From: Oscarella lobularis | Lineage: Eukaryota > Porifera > Homoscleromorpha > Homosclerophorida > Oscarellidae | Reading direction: 5' to 3' | Assembly: GCF_947507565.1 (NCBI RefSeq) | Contig: NC_089176.1 | Span: forward strand, 3,472,001-3,536,000 | Length of the DNA: 64,000 nt | Shown: one piece after another, positions 1-10,005 of the stretch | Layout: every line of letters starts with the position of its first letter | Position numbering within the stretch: position 1 is the first letter of the stretch | Program-made: the position numbers and the translations under genes | Notes under the pieces: generated by a model | Told to the model about the DNA's origin: nothing | The model's input: only the letters and a program-made list of their open reading frames with translations | Database searches by the model: none

Positions 1-795
1 GGCGAAATCGAATCCAAATTTCAAGAGTACGTCCAACCAACGGAAAATCCTCACCTGAGTGAATTTTGTCAAAAATTCACCGGAATTCAACAGGTAACCG
101 TGGACCACTCTATTCATATATGTATGTACGTTAGAGGTTCCTAGTAGTAGGTAGGCTAGTAGGTTTGTCTTCTGAAAGTGTGCTGGCCCTCAAACTTACT
201 CGAGTCACAATTTTCATAGAATCAAGTTACTGATAGTGCTCCACTGTCAGCCGTCTTGCGATTGTTCCTCGACTGGATAAAACGGCTGGAAAGAGAAAAG
301 GACTTTGTGTGTGCGGGAAGCGACGGGCAGAGCGAAAACGAGAAGCGGTGCACACTTGTCACGTGGTCAGGTAAGGAAAACCTCGAGGACGAGTGAACGA
401 AAATTCGCCATACGTATTCCAGACTGGGATTTGGGCGTCTGTCTTCACTACGAATGCAAGAGAAAGCAAATACGTAAGCCCGCTATCTTCAATACGTGGA
501 TTGACCTCCGTGCCACCTATCGAGTCAGTGAGCTCATTTTCTGGTCTAACTCTAAGCCAAACGTGTGTGCCGTATTCAGAGTTTTTATGAGAGAATTCCC
601 CGTGGTCTTAATGGCGCTCTTGAGGATCTTGGATTAGAGTTTGAAGGCCGGCAGCACTCGGGACTGGACGATGCAAAGAATACGGCGAAACTGTGTTGGC
701 AAATAATTCAGGACGGCTGCATTCTTTTACCGACCGCCAGTTCGAATCCACCGGCGCCAGTAGTACAGCGACCAGCACTGAAAGAGAAGCAGTAG
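1..795 (+). CDS. ERI2: ERI2-like 3'-5' exonuclease, 3' part (5' end outside window)
   Basis: The conceptual product matches the DEDDh exonuclease domain of the ERI1/ERI2 family, which trims the 3' ends of RNA or DNA. Four exons are visible: 1-93, 220-370, 423-523 and 580-795, all with GT-AG junctions in compatible phase. Recognisable blocks are the segment before LSEFCQKFTGI in exon 1, VTWS/DWDLGVCLHYECKRKQ across exons 2-3, WIDLRATYR, and GRQHSGLDDAKNTAKL in exon 4, which carries the conserved H and D of the active site. The spacing and wording are closer to ERI2 than ERI1. The reading frame ends about 25 residues after the domain, so the C-terminal zinc finger of longer vertebrate ERI2 forms is not encoded here. 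The N-terminal exons lie upstream of base 1. Confidence 0.85.
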
Positions 796-1146
796 CAGAG
801 CAGATCTTGAGGGCGCGGTTTGTAGCAAATTGAGTGCTGGAGCAAAAGCAGGTAAGAAGGGCTAGAGATACAGTAGGATCGATCATGGCAGTGATAGTCA
901 AGACTAAGACACGCTAATGAAAATTTTATAGCCATAGAGAGGAGTCTATAAATGGACTCATTGTAATGGACCTCCAACGGAAAGGAATTTTTTCCCAAAT
1001 ATCTTTTTCTAACGAACGGAAGTTCTGATGTCATACACCTCCACTGGTACAAGTGCGCACGACGCGTGGGCATGCATCGTTGTTGTGTACGGACGTTGCG
1101 TGGGGGAGCTACATTCATAGGTGTGGCCCGGTCCTGGCGCGGCGAC
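796..1146. other. Intergenic: ERI2 3' region and EGF-gene 5' region
   Basis: This 350-base gap separates two genes on the same strand. It should contain the ERI2 polyadenylation site and the promoter and leader of the EGF-repeat gene. Two in-frame upstream ATG codons (1066, 1072) precede the chosen EGF-gene start but would place about 27 polar residues before the signal peptide. No repeat or RNA gene was recognised. Confidence 0.5.
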
Positions 1147-4100
1147 ATGGCGGTGACAACAACAACAACGATCCTACTGCTGCTACTCATCGGATGCATG
1201 ACGTCGTTTGTAGACGGCACCTGCAAAGAACCGAGCACAAACGATTTGTACAATGAGGCGCTGAACGTCAACGGACTCCCGTCAGGGTCGTGGCAAGGCG
1301 ATCAGCGCTATAACAATTGCCTCGCGTACGACGCTCAGCAAGCCCTTCGCAGTCTTGCCGTCACCGTCGTTCTTAAAACCGTGAATGGACAGATGCAGTT
1401 TCCCGTTCGAGTTCAAGCGGCTTGTGTTGGTTCGACTGTGGAGTACAACGTGACGACGAATCAGACAGCTTTGCGCAACGAGACGAGCTACTGCGGCGAT
1501 TGTTTGCCGTTTCCGACGAACCCGAGCGATCCGTTTGTCGCTCCGTGCGTCCGTAAGTCTCAAGGGGGCGGGTTGGGGGGCGGCATTCGATGGGCGTCGC
1601 TTTTTTCTCTCCCACAGCTTGTCACGACGAATGCGCCGGCCCCTGCTACGGCACGACGGCGTCGGACTGTTTCGCTTGTCGAAACAACACGGACGACGGC
1701 GTGTGCGTTTCGAAGTGCGGCGCAAACAAGCGTCCCGCCTCGAACGGCACGTGCGTGTGCGCCGACGCTTGGGCTGGACCCCAATGCCAAAGTAAGAAGA
1801 AAGAAAATCAGAATCATAATAATTTTAATCTATTCTTTTCTCGAAGTGTGCACTTTGTCTTGTTTCAACGGTGGGTCGTCGCAGGCGCCGTTGAATTGCT
1901 ATTCGTGCTCGTGCCCATCCGGCTATACAGGTCGCCTCTGCGAGACGAACGTCGACGAATGCGTCTCCCAGCCGTGTCTCAACGACGGAACGTGCGTTGA
2001 CGGCATCGACTCGTACACGTGCAATTGCACGGCTGGTTTCACTGGCAACCTTTGTGAGACGGACATTGACGATTGCGCGAATACGCCGACGCCGTGCCGC
2101 AACGGCGGCACGTGTCGCGACGATATCAACTCTTATTATTGCGATTGTCCATCCGGATATCACGGACAGCGTTGCACTCACGAAATCAATGAATGCGAGT
2201 CGAATCCGTGCCGCAACGGCGGCACGTGCAATGAGGGCTTTAATGGGTACAACTGCACGTGCACGACTGACTATTACGGAATTCATTGCGAAAATCGTCA
2301 TGACGATTGCGCGGGCGTTGTCTGCTCGAATGGAGGCACGTGCGTTGACGGCGTGCGGCAGTATTCGTGCGCCTGCCTCGTCGGCTTTACAGGACGGCAC
2401 TGCGAAACGAACGTCGACGAGTGTGCGTCGACTCCCTGCGCCAACGGCGGCACGTGCACGGATTCAATCGCCAGTTACGCGTGTTCGTGCCTTTCTGAAT
2501 ACACGGGTATGCACTGCGAGACGGAACTGCGACCGTGCGAGTCGAATCCGTGCCTAAACAACGGTACGTGCGCGTCGAGCGGCGCCGATTTCGTCTGCGC
2601 CTGCCCGAGTCAATTTACCGGCGCGTCGTGCGAGACGAATTTACTGAGCTGCGAAGCGAATGCATTTCGATGCAGGAACGGGTCAACGTGTCGCGAAGAT
2701 GTCAATCGTCGCTACGAGTGCACGTGCGCTCCGGGCTACGAAGGACTTCACTGCGAGACCGAGATTAAGGAGTGCGCGTCGTCGCCGTGTCTCAACGACG
2801 CGCAATGCGTCGACGAGATCGACGGCTATTACTGCGTTTGCCGAAGCGGTTATACGGGGCAGCTCTGCGAGACGGACGTCGACGAATGCGCGTCGTTTCC
2901 GTGTCACGTGCGCGCTGCGGCCTGCATCGACGAGGTCGATGGGTATCGTTGCACGTGTCCGCCTGGTTTTGCGCCACCCGATTGCGCGTTGGGCGTGTGC
3001 GATGCGAACGCTTGCTCGCCTGTCGGAAGCAGCGCTTGCTTTTGCCTCAACGATACGCAGTCGTGCCGCTGTCGGCGCGGATACGGCGGCGATTTGTGCG
3101 AGACGAAGCTGAGCGCGTGTGACGATTCGCCTTGTTTTAATGGCGGCACGTGCACGGATTTGTCGGACGGTGGATACACGTGCAATTGCACGGACGATTT
3201 TACGGGCCGCGACTGCGAAATCGATAAGAATGTAAGAGGCTGCGATGTTCCAAGATGTTTCTCAGCAGGGTACGTAATAATTGAGTTTGATTATGATTAT
3301 TTTATTTTTGGGTCTTAGGAGCTGCTCCTATTCGAATTCACGAGATGATCAATACGGGTTTAGATGCAATTGTTATAACAAGTGGGAAGGGCAGACATGT
3401 AGGGGTGAGTTTTTAAAGCGAGAATTGATTTTTTGTTGCAATAACGTCTTTTGGGCTAGAATGCAGTCTTCGCTGCGTCAATGGAAAAGCCGATCCAACT
3501 TGTAGTTTCTGTGAATGTTTGCCTGGCTTTGGGGGTTCTTCATGTGAAGGTGATCTTATCATAATAGGGTCTTTACGTTTGATCCTCATTTTTTGCTCAG
3601 TTTGTGAATATACTTGTGTCAATGGAAATCCAAACGCCGACTGCTCTGCTTGTGAGAACTGCAATGGTTTCACAGGATGTGACTGCTCAAGTAAAATTAA
3701 AATTCATTCGTCATAGAGATAAACGTTCTAAATTTTCTCCTTACAGAATGCGACGGTGTCATAGAGCTCGGAAAGTGCGTGGACAAATGCAGTCCTACGT
3801 ACAACCTCACCAAAGAAGGTCTTTGCTATGGTAAGCACTTTAGTTTTTCTTCTCATACATTTTTCTCACGTTACGTTCTCTAGCATGCGCGATTGACCGC
3901 TGCATCGACTGCAGCAGTAAAGAACAAAGGTGTCTGGGCTGCGTGGAGGACTACGTCGTCACGGCTGGAGCATGTGCTAGCAGAGGTACGTATGCACCAC
4001 AGAAACTCCGTACTGCGTTAGTCGTTCTTCTTTCTCAGGAGACGCGATGACCACTGATCCCCCAACAAGTGAAGGGGGCCTTGGAACAGGTTTGTTACAC

Positions 4101-4420
4101 TGTTTCGTGCAGACTGATTCTTGATTTTTTTTATTGCACTCGCAGAGGCGATCATTGTCATCGCTTCCGTTTCCGCCTGCACTGTCGTCATTGTTTTCGT
4201 TCTTGCCGGGTCTGCGTATTGCCTCAGGAAAACCAAAAAGCAAGCGAGACACAGGTTAGTAAGGACGGAACCTTGGCTAAGGGGGTTATAACTGAACATT
4301 ATTAGGCAAAGGGATAAATTGCTTGAAGGAAGGACAGGCGAAATGGTGTCCGGCTTTGAAGCTCCCATGTACGAGATGCCAGATCGAGACCCTGAAACTC
4401 GCGTGTTTGAAGAAGACTGA
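1147..4420 (+). CDS. Single-pass membrane protein with tandem EGF repeats
   Basis: A signal peptide ([16 protein letters not shown]) starts at 1147. It is followed by a roughly 110-residue cysteine-containing region without a recognised domain, a furin-like cysteine module, and about 12 canonical EGF repeats encoded mostly in one long exon (1850-3270), several of the calcium-binding type (DxxEC with the N and Y/F positions). Smaller exons then add about three degenerate EGF-like modules and two more cysteine clusters. A transmembrane helix ([20 protein letters not shown]) near 4145-4205 leads to a short basic-acidic tail ending at 4420. Introns are 50-100 bases. The architecture resembles receptors or ligands of the Notch/Delta/Crumbs sort, but no DSL, LNR, laminin-G or ankyrin module is present, so no orthology is claimed. 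An extracellular adhesion or signalling role is inferred. Confidence 0.85.
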
Positions 4421-4646
4421 AGAGACGAGCTAAGTGTGACGCGTCTTCATTATTATTAGTATCATTATTAGTTGTTATTAACGATGGCCATGATTGACAG
4501 AGAGCATGAAGACAGTTCTTTCTTTATTGAAGAAAGTGCAATGAAGAAAAAAATACAGGTCTTGATCTGAGAGTGAGCAAGAATATAGGCAAAAAGGGCA
4601 TGCATTGGAAAATTAAAATTGCCAGGTAAGACAAAAAATCAACAAG

Positions 4647-6722
4647 TCACATAATGTTTAGAAAGCCAGTAACAGCGGTTCCGCATTGAGGACAATTGTC
4701 GCCGTTCTCAGACAGTTTTGTTGCGCACTCCCAGCAAACTATTGAATGCATGCACGGCTGCAGTGGAACGCCGATGCGAGCATCGTGGCAAACGCAACAC
4801 TGCGTCACTCGATCCAGTCCGTCTACCGTCGCCGAAGGTTTCTTCTTCGTCGTACGAACGACTTTTTCATTCTTTCGCTCCTCATAGTCGCGTCGCACGT
4901 CGACCTCCGCCGACAAATCGTTCATCGCCGCGGCGCGTCTCCGCGTCGGCGGCACGTGGCGAAAATGCAGCAACGTCAAACGCTTTTCCATCATCGCGTA
5001 AAAGGCGAAAAACGGAAAAACGGGCCGCGGCACGCCTCGAAACGCGACGCCGTGATCGGTCCCGTCCACGGCATACGCAAGAGTCCCGACATCGGCGTTA
5101 AACGTCAACTTGACGACGCAGCCGGGCTGCCAGAACGGACAAATCATTCGCGTCGTCAACTCGACGCCGCGCGCGTACAACTGACCGCGATACGATCGAC
5201 ACACCCAGACGCTCGGCGACTCATAGACACTCTGTCGTTTGTCGGCGCTCAACTCTATCGGCCGTTCGGCGACGCCGAGGCACGTCGATGCGCCCGTGTC
5301 CTGTTCGATGACGACCGTCCACTCGTACGTGCCGCTGCCGTCGCCAAGCGGTATGTTGGCGAGACAGTAGGAATTCTCCAGCGTGCCGGGCATGCGAAAG
5401 AGCGTGTCGCCGCCGTTGATCACTTCCAATCGACCCACCAAGGTCGAATTATGAAAATTAATTGGATCTCCGTAAGAAACGACTTCCGCCGCCTGCGCCA
5501 AGTCGGCGCTTTCCTCCTCCTCTTCCGGGTTCTCACTTTCAAAGTAATTATCAATAGCAACGCATTTCGGCATGCCCGCGTAGAAGCCGACAATCGGTCG
5601 TACGGGCCCGTTGAAACCGGATACGGGGACTGTCAAGATTTGCTTGTCACACGTGAACCACATCGTTCTCGCGTCCATGTCCAAGACGACGCCAATCGTC
5701 GAGCATTCGTTCGCCCAATCGAACGTCGGCAAGCGATTGGGAACTTCGTTGCCCTTCTCGTAGACGCGACCCTCGTACGATCGCCACGCGTACACGTGGG
5801 GCGAATAGAAAACGCACGCGTTCGCCGGCAGAATGTGCGCTTCGTCTTCGGCGACGCCGATAATCGTCGACGCGCCCGTGTCGGCGTAGACGCGAAACGT
5901 CCACGAGGCGCAGCCGCGCGATATTCGACGATTGAAGGCGCAGATCGCGTTACCGCGCATGCCTTCGGTGCGCGAGAGCGTCATGCAATCTTCGGACAAG
6001 TCCAGCGAGCCTTCCATCGAGTTGCGATCGAAGCCGACGCCGTCGATGGCGCGCTTGCACAATGTGCGCACGTCTTCCGAAGTGCGACGTGGCGGCGACG
6101 GCGACCGCGTTGCCGCCATTTCCGTCACACGTTTGAAATCAACGAGCGTTACTTTTTTTCCGAAACGTGCTTGAAAGACGACAATTGGCACGAGAGGCCC
6201 CGTTACGTTCCTGAAAGCGACTATCGGATCGTTTTCGCCGACGCAGACGCTTATCGTGCCTTTCGTGGCGAGATCGGCGACGAAGCTGACGATCGAACCG
6301 GCCTTCCAGAAAGGCGCGATCGTTTCGGGCAGTTGCACGCCTCGATCGTATAACTGGCCGGTGTTCGAACGGCAGATGCGCAGATGCTTCGAGGCGAACA
6401 GATCGTCGTCTTCGCCGCCAACGCTAACGCGCGGTGGCGTCGGGAGCGGACAGTCAGCGACGCCGCAACACGAGGCTCTCGAGTCCTCGTCGATGCAAAA
6501 TTTCCACTCGTAGATTCCGCCGTCTTCGAGACGTCGATTGACGGCGGCGTAGGCGATTCCCGCTACGGTTTTGTCGCGATAGATCGTTTTTCCGTCTGGC
6601 GTCGAGCGAATGTTGCCGAAGATCGATCGCTCGTCAAATCGCGGATTCGAAGAGGTGAGCTGGTCTGATTCGTCGGCATTTGAATCTCGCCGATTCGCTG
6701 CACTCGTCGTTTGATTGCCCAT
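4647..6722 (-). CDS. Three-SPRY-repeat RING E3 ubiquitin ligase, intronless
   Basis: A single 691-residue reading frame. Three internally similar units of about 170 residues (roughly 33-205, 225-400 and 420-600) share SPRY/B30.2 features: YEW or SWTF core strands, a GVA block, R.Y/N.G..Y..G, and GP..P.V.FYA. The last 50 residues form a C3HC4 RING (CVC, PCMHSIVCWEC, CPQC) of the compact IAP/neuralized type, predicting ubiquitin ligase activity. I chose the ATG at 6722 because it begins MGNQTTS, a good N-myristoylation signal. The frame stays open upstream to another ATG at 6905. The repeat does not match the NHR domain of neuralized proteins. The gene is convergent with the EGF-repeat gene, with 226 bases between stops. 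The substrate is unknown. An AATAAA for this strand lies near 4530. Confidence 0.8.
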   Translation of the reverse strand: MGNQTTSAANRRDSNADESDQLTSSNPRFDERSIFGNIRSTPDGKTIYRDKTVAGIAYAAVNRRLEDGGIYEWKFCIDEDSRASCCGVADCPLPTPPRVSVGGEDDDLFASKHLRICRSNTGQLYDRGVQLPETIAPFWKAGSIVSFVADLATKGTISVCVGENDPIVAFRNVTGPLVPIVVFQARFGKKVTLVDFKRVTEMAATRSPSPPRRTSEDVRTLCKRAIDGVGFDRNSMEGSLDLSEDCMTLSRTEGMRGNAICAFNRRISRGCASWTFRVYADTGASTIIGVAEDEAHILPANACVFYSPHVYAWRSYEGRVYEKGNEVPNRLPTFDWANECSTIGVVLDMDARTMWFTCDKQILTVPVSGFNGPVRPIVGFYAGMPKCVAIDNYFESENPEEEEESADLAQAAEVVSYGDPINFHNSTLVGRLEVINGGDTLFRMPGTLENSYCLANIPLGDGSGTYEWTVVIEQDTGASTCLGVAERPIELSADKRQSVYESPSVWVCRSYRGQLYARGVELTTRMICPFWQPGCVVKLTFNADVGTLAYAVDGTDHGVAFRGVPRPVFPFFAFYAMMEKRLTLLHFRHVPPTRRRAAAMNDLSAEVDVRRDYEERKNEKVVRTTKKKPSATVDGLDRVTQCCVCHDARIGVPLQPCMHSIVCWECATKLSENGDNCPQCGTAVTGFLNIM

Positions 6723-7066
6723 GAAAGTCCCCCAAGGGAAGTCCCAGAACTTCGAATTCCCCGGATTATAGTTTTCCTGGAAGAGATCTAATAATATGTG
6801 CAGCGTACTACTGTAGTCAGAAAAGGGCAACGTGTGCGTGACCTTGATTATCCGACGCTTCCAATTATTTTTTTTTGTAGGAGCTTGAAATGTTTCGCGG
6901 ACCACACGTACGGTTTTCGAGAAGGCAAACGTCTTCTTGATTATGTGCGCAAAGCTAGACTACTATACATCGAGTGGTACATGGTTTGTACACTGAACTG
7001 AAGCAAGCAAACAACCCTAATCAACTATAACATTGAGAACTGAGCAACTGTACACAAGTTCTGCGT
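6723..7066. other. Intergenic, upstream of the SPRY-RING gene
   Basis: About 340 bases between the start of the SPRY-RING gene and the stop of the next minus-strand gene. The open frame of the SPRY-RING gene continues to 6905, so part of this may be leader or an alternative N-terminus. Nothing else was recognised. Confidence 0.4.
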
Positions 7067-7992
7067 TTAGGAGTCAGTGCAGTCGAAGTCGCAAGCCGTA
7101 TTAACCTCCTCCGAGAACGTGGAGCACGGCTTCAAGTTCTTCTTTAGAGGCCGCTCCCCTTCACTTTTGTACTTTGTCAGTTGCTCCATGTCAATGGTAA
7201 AGGCGCTCCAGTTGCTATGTATTGCGTTCCTTTTTCGCAGCGCCCTGTCCTGGCAGTTTTTCGCGGGTTTTTTGTTGAGAATCTGTACGCCGTTGTCGTC
7301 GAAGCCGATCAGGAACGCTCTTCTCGTGCCGTTGATTGAACGCTGAGCGCAAAGTCCTAGGTGTTCATTCTTATTACCGTGCCACTGTCCCTTTGGATGC
7401 ATTCTTATTTGCTCGAAGGTGGTCTCTTTAAAATCGTCTTCATCGAACTTCTGTGAGAAGAAGACTCGTTATCGTTTATTCGCGTGCCCGTATGGCGTTT
7501 ACCTTGACGACGAGGATGCCTCGTTCGTCGACGCCGACGGAATGACCGTCTGCAGTCGCTATGAACCTCTTTTTATCGACACCCGCGATGCAGAATATTT
7601 CGTTGGAGTCGACGAGTTGGCTGCCTGCACCGGATCCCTCAGCGAAACCACTCACGTCGACTCGTTTAGTTGTCGAATTGGCGTGTAAGTAGCCGACGAC
7701 GTTCGTGCGATTAGTTGTATTCGGTGCAAGCTTTTTGAACACGACGCGGGTCTGATTCACGCAGACAATGTGCTGCCTGGCATAGTCGTTGCTGAAAGGG
7801 CAGTGTTTCTGCGTCCAAACAGAGATGCACGGTAAGATAACGTAGTGCAGAAAGAAGAAAGAGAGAGCGTACCCGAGTCGAGTTTTCGCCAGTTGCAACG
7901 TTGTTTGTAGGCGTGTCCGTCGCCACGGGTGCCGCTTTGCAGAAGACAGGAAGGCAGCTGCAGAGAACGAGAAGGGCGATTTTCGCATTCAT
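7067..7992 (-). CDS. Secreted beta-trefoil-like protein, possibly FGF-related (copy 1)
   Basis: Three exons in phase 0 (7992-7873, 7808-7503, 7450-7067) encode 269 residues. Exon 1 is a signal peptide (MNAKIALLVLCSCLPVFCKA) plus a Thr/Asn-rich linker with a glycosylation site. Exons 2 and 3 hold repeating beta-strand/turn units: RFIATADGHSVGVDERGIL, then ETTFEQIRM, then RRAFLIGFDDNGVQIL. These line up with the FGF-core pattern of a G-x-L turn, an (E/D)C-x-F-x-E block and a WYVGL..NG block, but the conserved Cys is Thr here. The paralogue at 9065-10005 has the same exon phases and the same CP(F/L)(S/T)N start of exon 2. The secreted location is well supported. The FGF-type fold is my inference, and another beta-trefoil family is possible. 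Confidence 0.65.
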
Positions 7993-8044
7993 TGTCTGTC
8001 TCTCTTTCTACGAGATCGGTTGTTTTACTGTGATCGATGGCCTT

Positions 8045-8053
8045 CCTTATATA
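8045..8053 (-). promoter_or_regulatory. TATA box of the copy 1 secreted gene
   Basis: Read on the minus strand this is TATATAAGG followed by AAGG, about 55 bases upstream of the start codon at 7992. The paralogue has a related element (ATATAAGGAAG) in the same orientation. Confidence 0.5.
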
Positions 8054-8395
8054 CAGGCTCCTCCATCAGCCGATCCCACCACCAGCAAAGCTTTGGGAGC
8101 GGCCAATTTGCCCAAGCATTACGTAAGTCATTTGACATGTTGGTATGGCGCGGTGGACTTCCGAATGGTTTACAATAATTCCCCTGTTCCCCACAGAAGG
8201 ATTTCGCATCATCGGTACGTGTAGTCGTAGCGTGCTTCCCGCGGAAGTTCTCGTTACCACGGTGCGTTACTAAGCTTTTGGTTACGCCTATAGAACAAGA
8301 ACCAAAACACGTCACTCCGACCAACCGGATCGTCGACCGGAAACGATCGCCTTACCTTCCCCTCGCTACCCCTGGCGGGCAGAGGGCACCGACAC

Positions 8396-8436
8396 GGGGG
8401 AAATGAAGTCTATGGGGGGAAATGAAGTCTATGGGG
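8396..8436. repeat. Two-copy 19-20-bp tandem repeat
   Basis: The motif GGGAAATGAAGTCTATGGG occurs twice back to back. Confidence 0.7.
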
Positions 8437-8684
8437 CTTATTTTTGCTGCATCATGATTTGAGAGCTGCGTTGCTCTAGCTGCGCGAAGTGCTGGCGACG
8501 GATAGTTCAGTTGTTTACCTCACCATGCATACCAGCTTCTTCCCACGCGAATGAAGGAATGTATACAAAGAACTGCTCGATCACAAGCTGTTTCTCAGGA
8601 CTAGGAAATTCATTCCACCTCGGAATTCTTGGTCGTAGGTCACACTTGGGCCATACTCGCTTAATGTGGGGCAAGTAGCAAACG

Positions 8685-8909
8685 GGACGGACTTCCGCTG
8701 CCGAATTCTGGGTACAGTTGTCGTCACGTACGCTTGACCTCGAAAATGGGTCTTCTCCATTTGTACTACTGTTCTTGACGTAAGATGGCCCAATCGAGGG
8801 ACGGACTTCCGCTGCCGAATTCTGGGTAGTTGTCGTCACGTACGCTTGACCTCGAAAATGGGTCTTCTCCATTTGTACTACTGTTCTTGACGTAAGATGG
8901 CCCAATCGA
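8685..8909. repeat. Two-copy tandem duplication, about 111-114 bp units
   Basis: Units 8685-8798 and 8799-8909 both begin GGACGGACTTCCGCTGCCG and are almost identical. The visible difference is a 3-base indel after TTCTGGGTA. The near identity indicates a recent duplication. No coding role is seen. Confidence 0.85.
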
Positions 8910-9064
8910 GGGTCTACTGTGCAAAGTTTCTTGATGCTGCCAGTGGTTAGTTTATTTGAATCGTCAATCTGACCACATCTAACTACTCTACTCTAACGGA
9001 TAAAATGAACGCTAAAATGCATGATCGTGAAATCAGATGACACGATCCGCATCGTTGATCAGTC

Positions 9065-10005
9065 TTAGTCACCAGGGCATTGACGGCGACTGCTTTTCTT
9101 GCGACAATTCTTTTCAAGCCCGCAGTTGGACTTGACTTGGTCAGAGAGCAGCATTTTACAATTATCTGTTTCAAGAGACTTTGCGTTCTGTAACAACTCC
9201 CAGTTCCAGGAGAACGCCGTGTGATCGTGAACCTGGAGACGTCCGCTATCCACAATGTGAAGCGTCGAGTCGCTACACCTGCCCTTCGCCTTTTCGAGCA
9301 CCTGTCGTCCACGACCGTCGAAGCCGATAATAAAGGAGTCGTCGATTCCTCCGCGCTCGGCGCACAATCCTCTGTGCATGTGAGCGTTCGATCTGTTTCC
9401 GTACTGAATTGTCGTTATTCTGAACGTGGTCCCATTGCCTCTTCCTCTTCCTCTTTCCTGTCAGGAGACAATTTGTTTTCGTTTCTGAACATCATGATAG
9501 ACAACGGGAATTGGGCGGTACCTCAGTGTCGTCGATGATGAGCTTCCCATCTTCGCTAATATCCACCGATTGACCGTTCGCTGTCGATATGCGTAACACC
9601 CAGTCGTCAACGGGAGTCATGCAAAAGATAGCGTTCTCGTCGAGAGGAAACGCGCTCGTCAAATTGACCGAATCGTCTGTGTTTGTCTGCAGATACGCCT
9701 TGCCGCGCCGATTACGATCGCCGTTGCACTCGTTTTTCTGCGACTGTCGGGCGGAACATGGTTTCGAGATGGCGACGAGGCGACCTGGCTGTTTGCATAT
9801 GGCATTTGTGAGAGGACACCAATCGGGGACGCCTGACTCATCGAGTTCCTGCAATGAATGGTGATGTGTGAGAACCCTGACATCTACTGGTAAGTATCGG
9901 CTACACCTTAGTTCCTTTTTCTGCTGCTGTAACAGGTGCCGCAAAGCCGATGTGGGCAAAGTTGCACGCAATCCAATAAGAGATGATAGCGTAAAGAAAT
10001 TGCAT
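9065..10005 (-). CDS. Secreted beta-trefoil-like protein, possibly FGF-related (copy 2)
   Basis: Three phase-0 exons (10005-9907, 9848-9522, 9457-9065) encode 272 residues, the same architecture as the gene at 7067-7992. Exon 1 gives a signal peptide starting MQFLYAIISYWIACNFAHIG. The mature part shares with copy 1 a WCPLTN/HCPFSN motif, the AIFCM / EIFCI strand, the (I)STANGQSVDISEDGKL turn, the GTTFR strand, and RGLCAERG..DSFIIGFDGRGRQVL. Identity between the paralogues is low (I judge roughly a quarter to a third), so the duplication is old, unlike the local tandem repeat between them. The C-terminus is rich in Cys and Lys/Arg (CRKKSSRRQC), which could bind heparan sulfate if the FGF-like reading is right. 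The ligand role is inference. Confidence 0.65.

Larger units (their letters stand above)
7993..9064. other. Intergenic between the two secreted paralogues
   Basis: This kilobase holds the promoter of copy 1 and, at the far end, the 3' region of copy 2. Between them are two short tandem duplications listed separately. No open frame here is convincing: the minus-strand frames at 8507-8905 only translate the 111-bp duplication. Confidence 0.5.

Noticed and set aside
1147-4420. Notch or Delta orthologue
   Set aside because: There are many EGF repeats and a membrane helix, but no LNR, DSL, RAM or ankyrin modules, and the tail is only about 50 residues.
4647-6722. Neuralized (NEURL) orthologue
   Set aside because: The N-terminal MGN and C-terminal RING are suggestive, but the repeated domain has SPRY, not NHR, signatures.
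8507-8905. 132-codon minus-strand frame
   Set aside because: It is just the translation of the two tandem repeat units.
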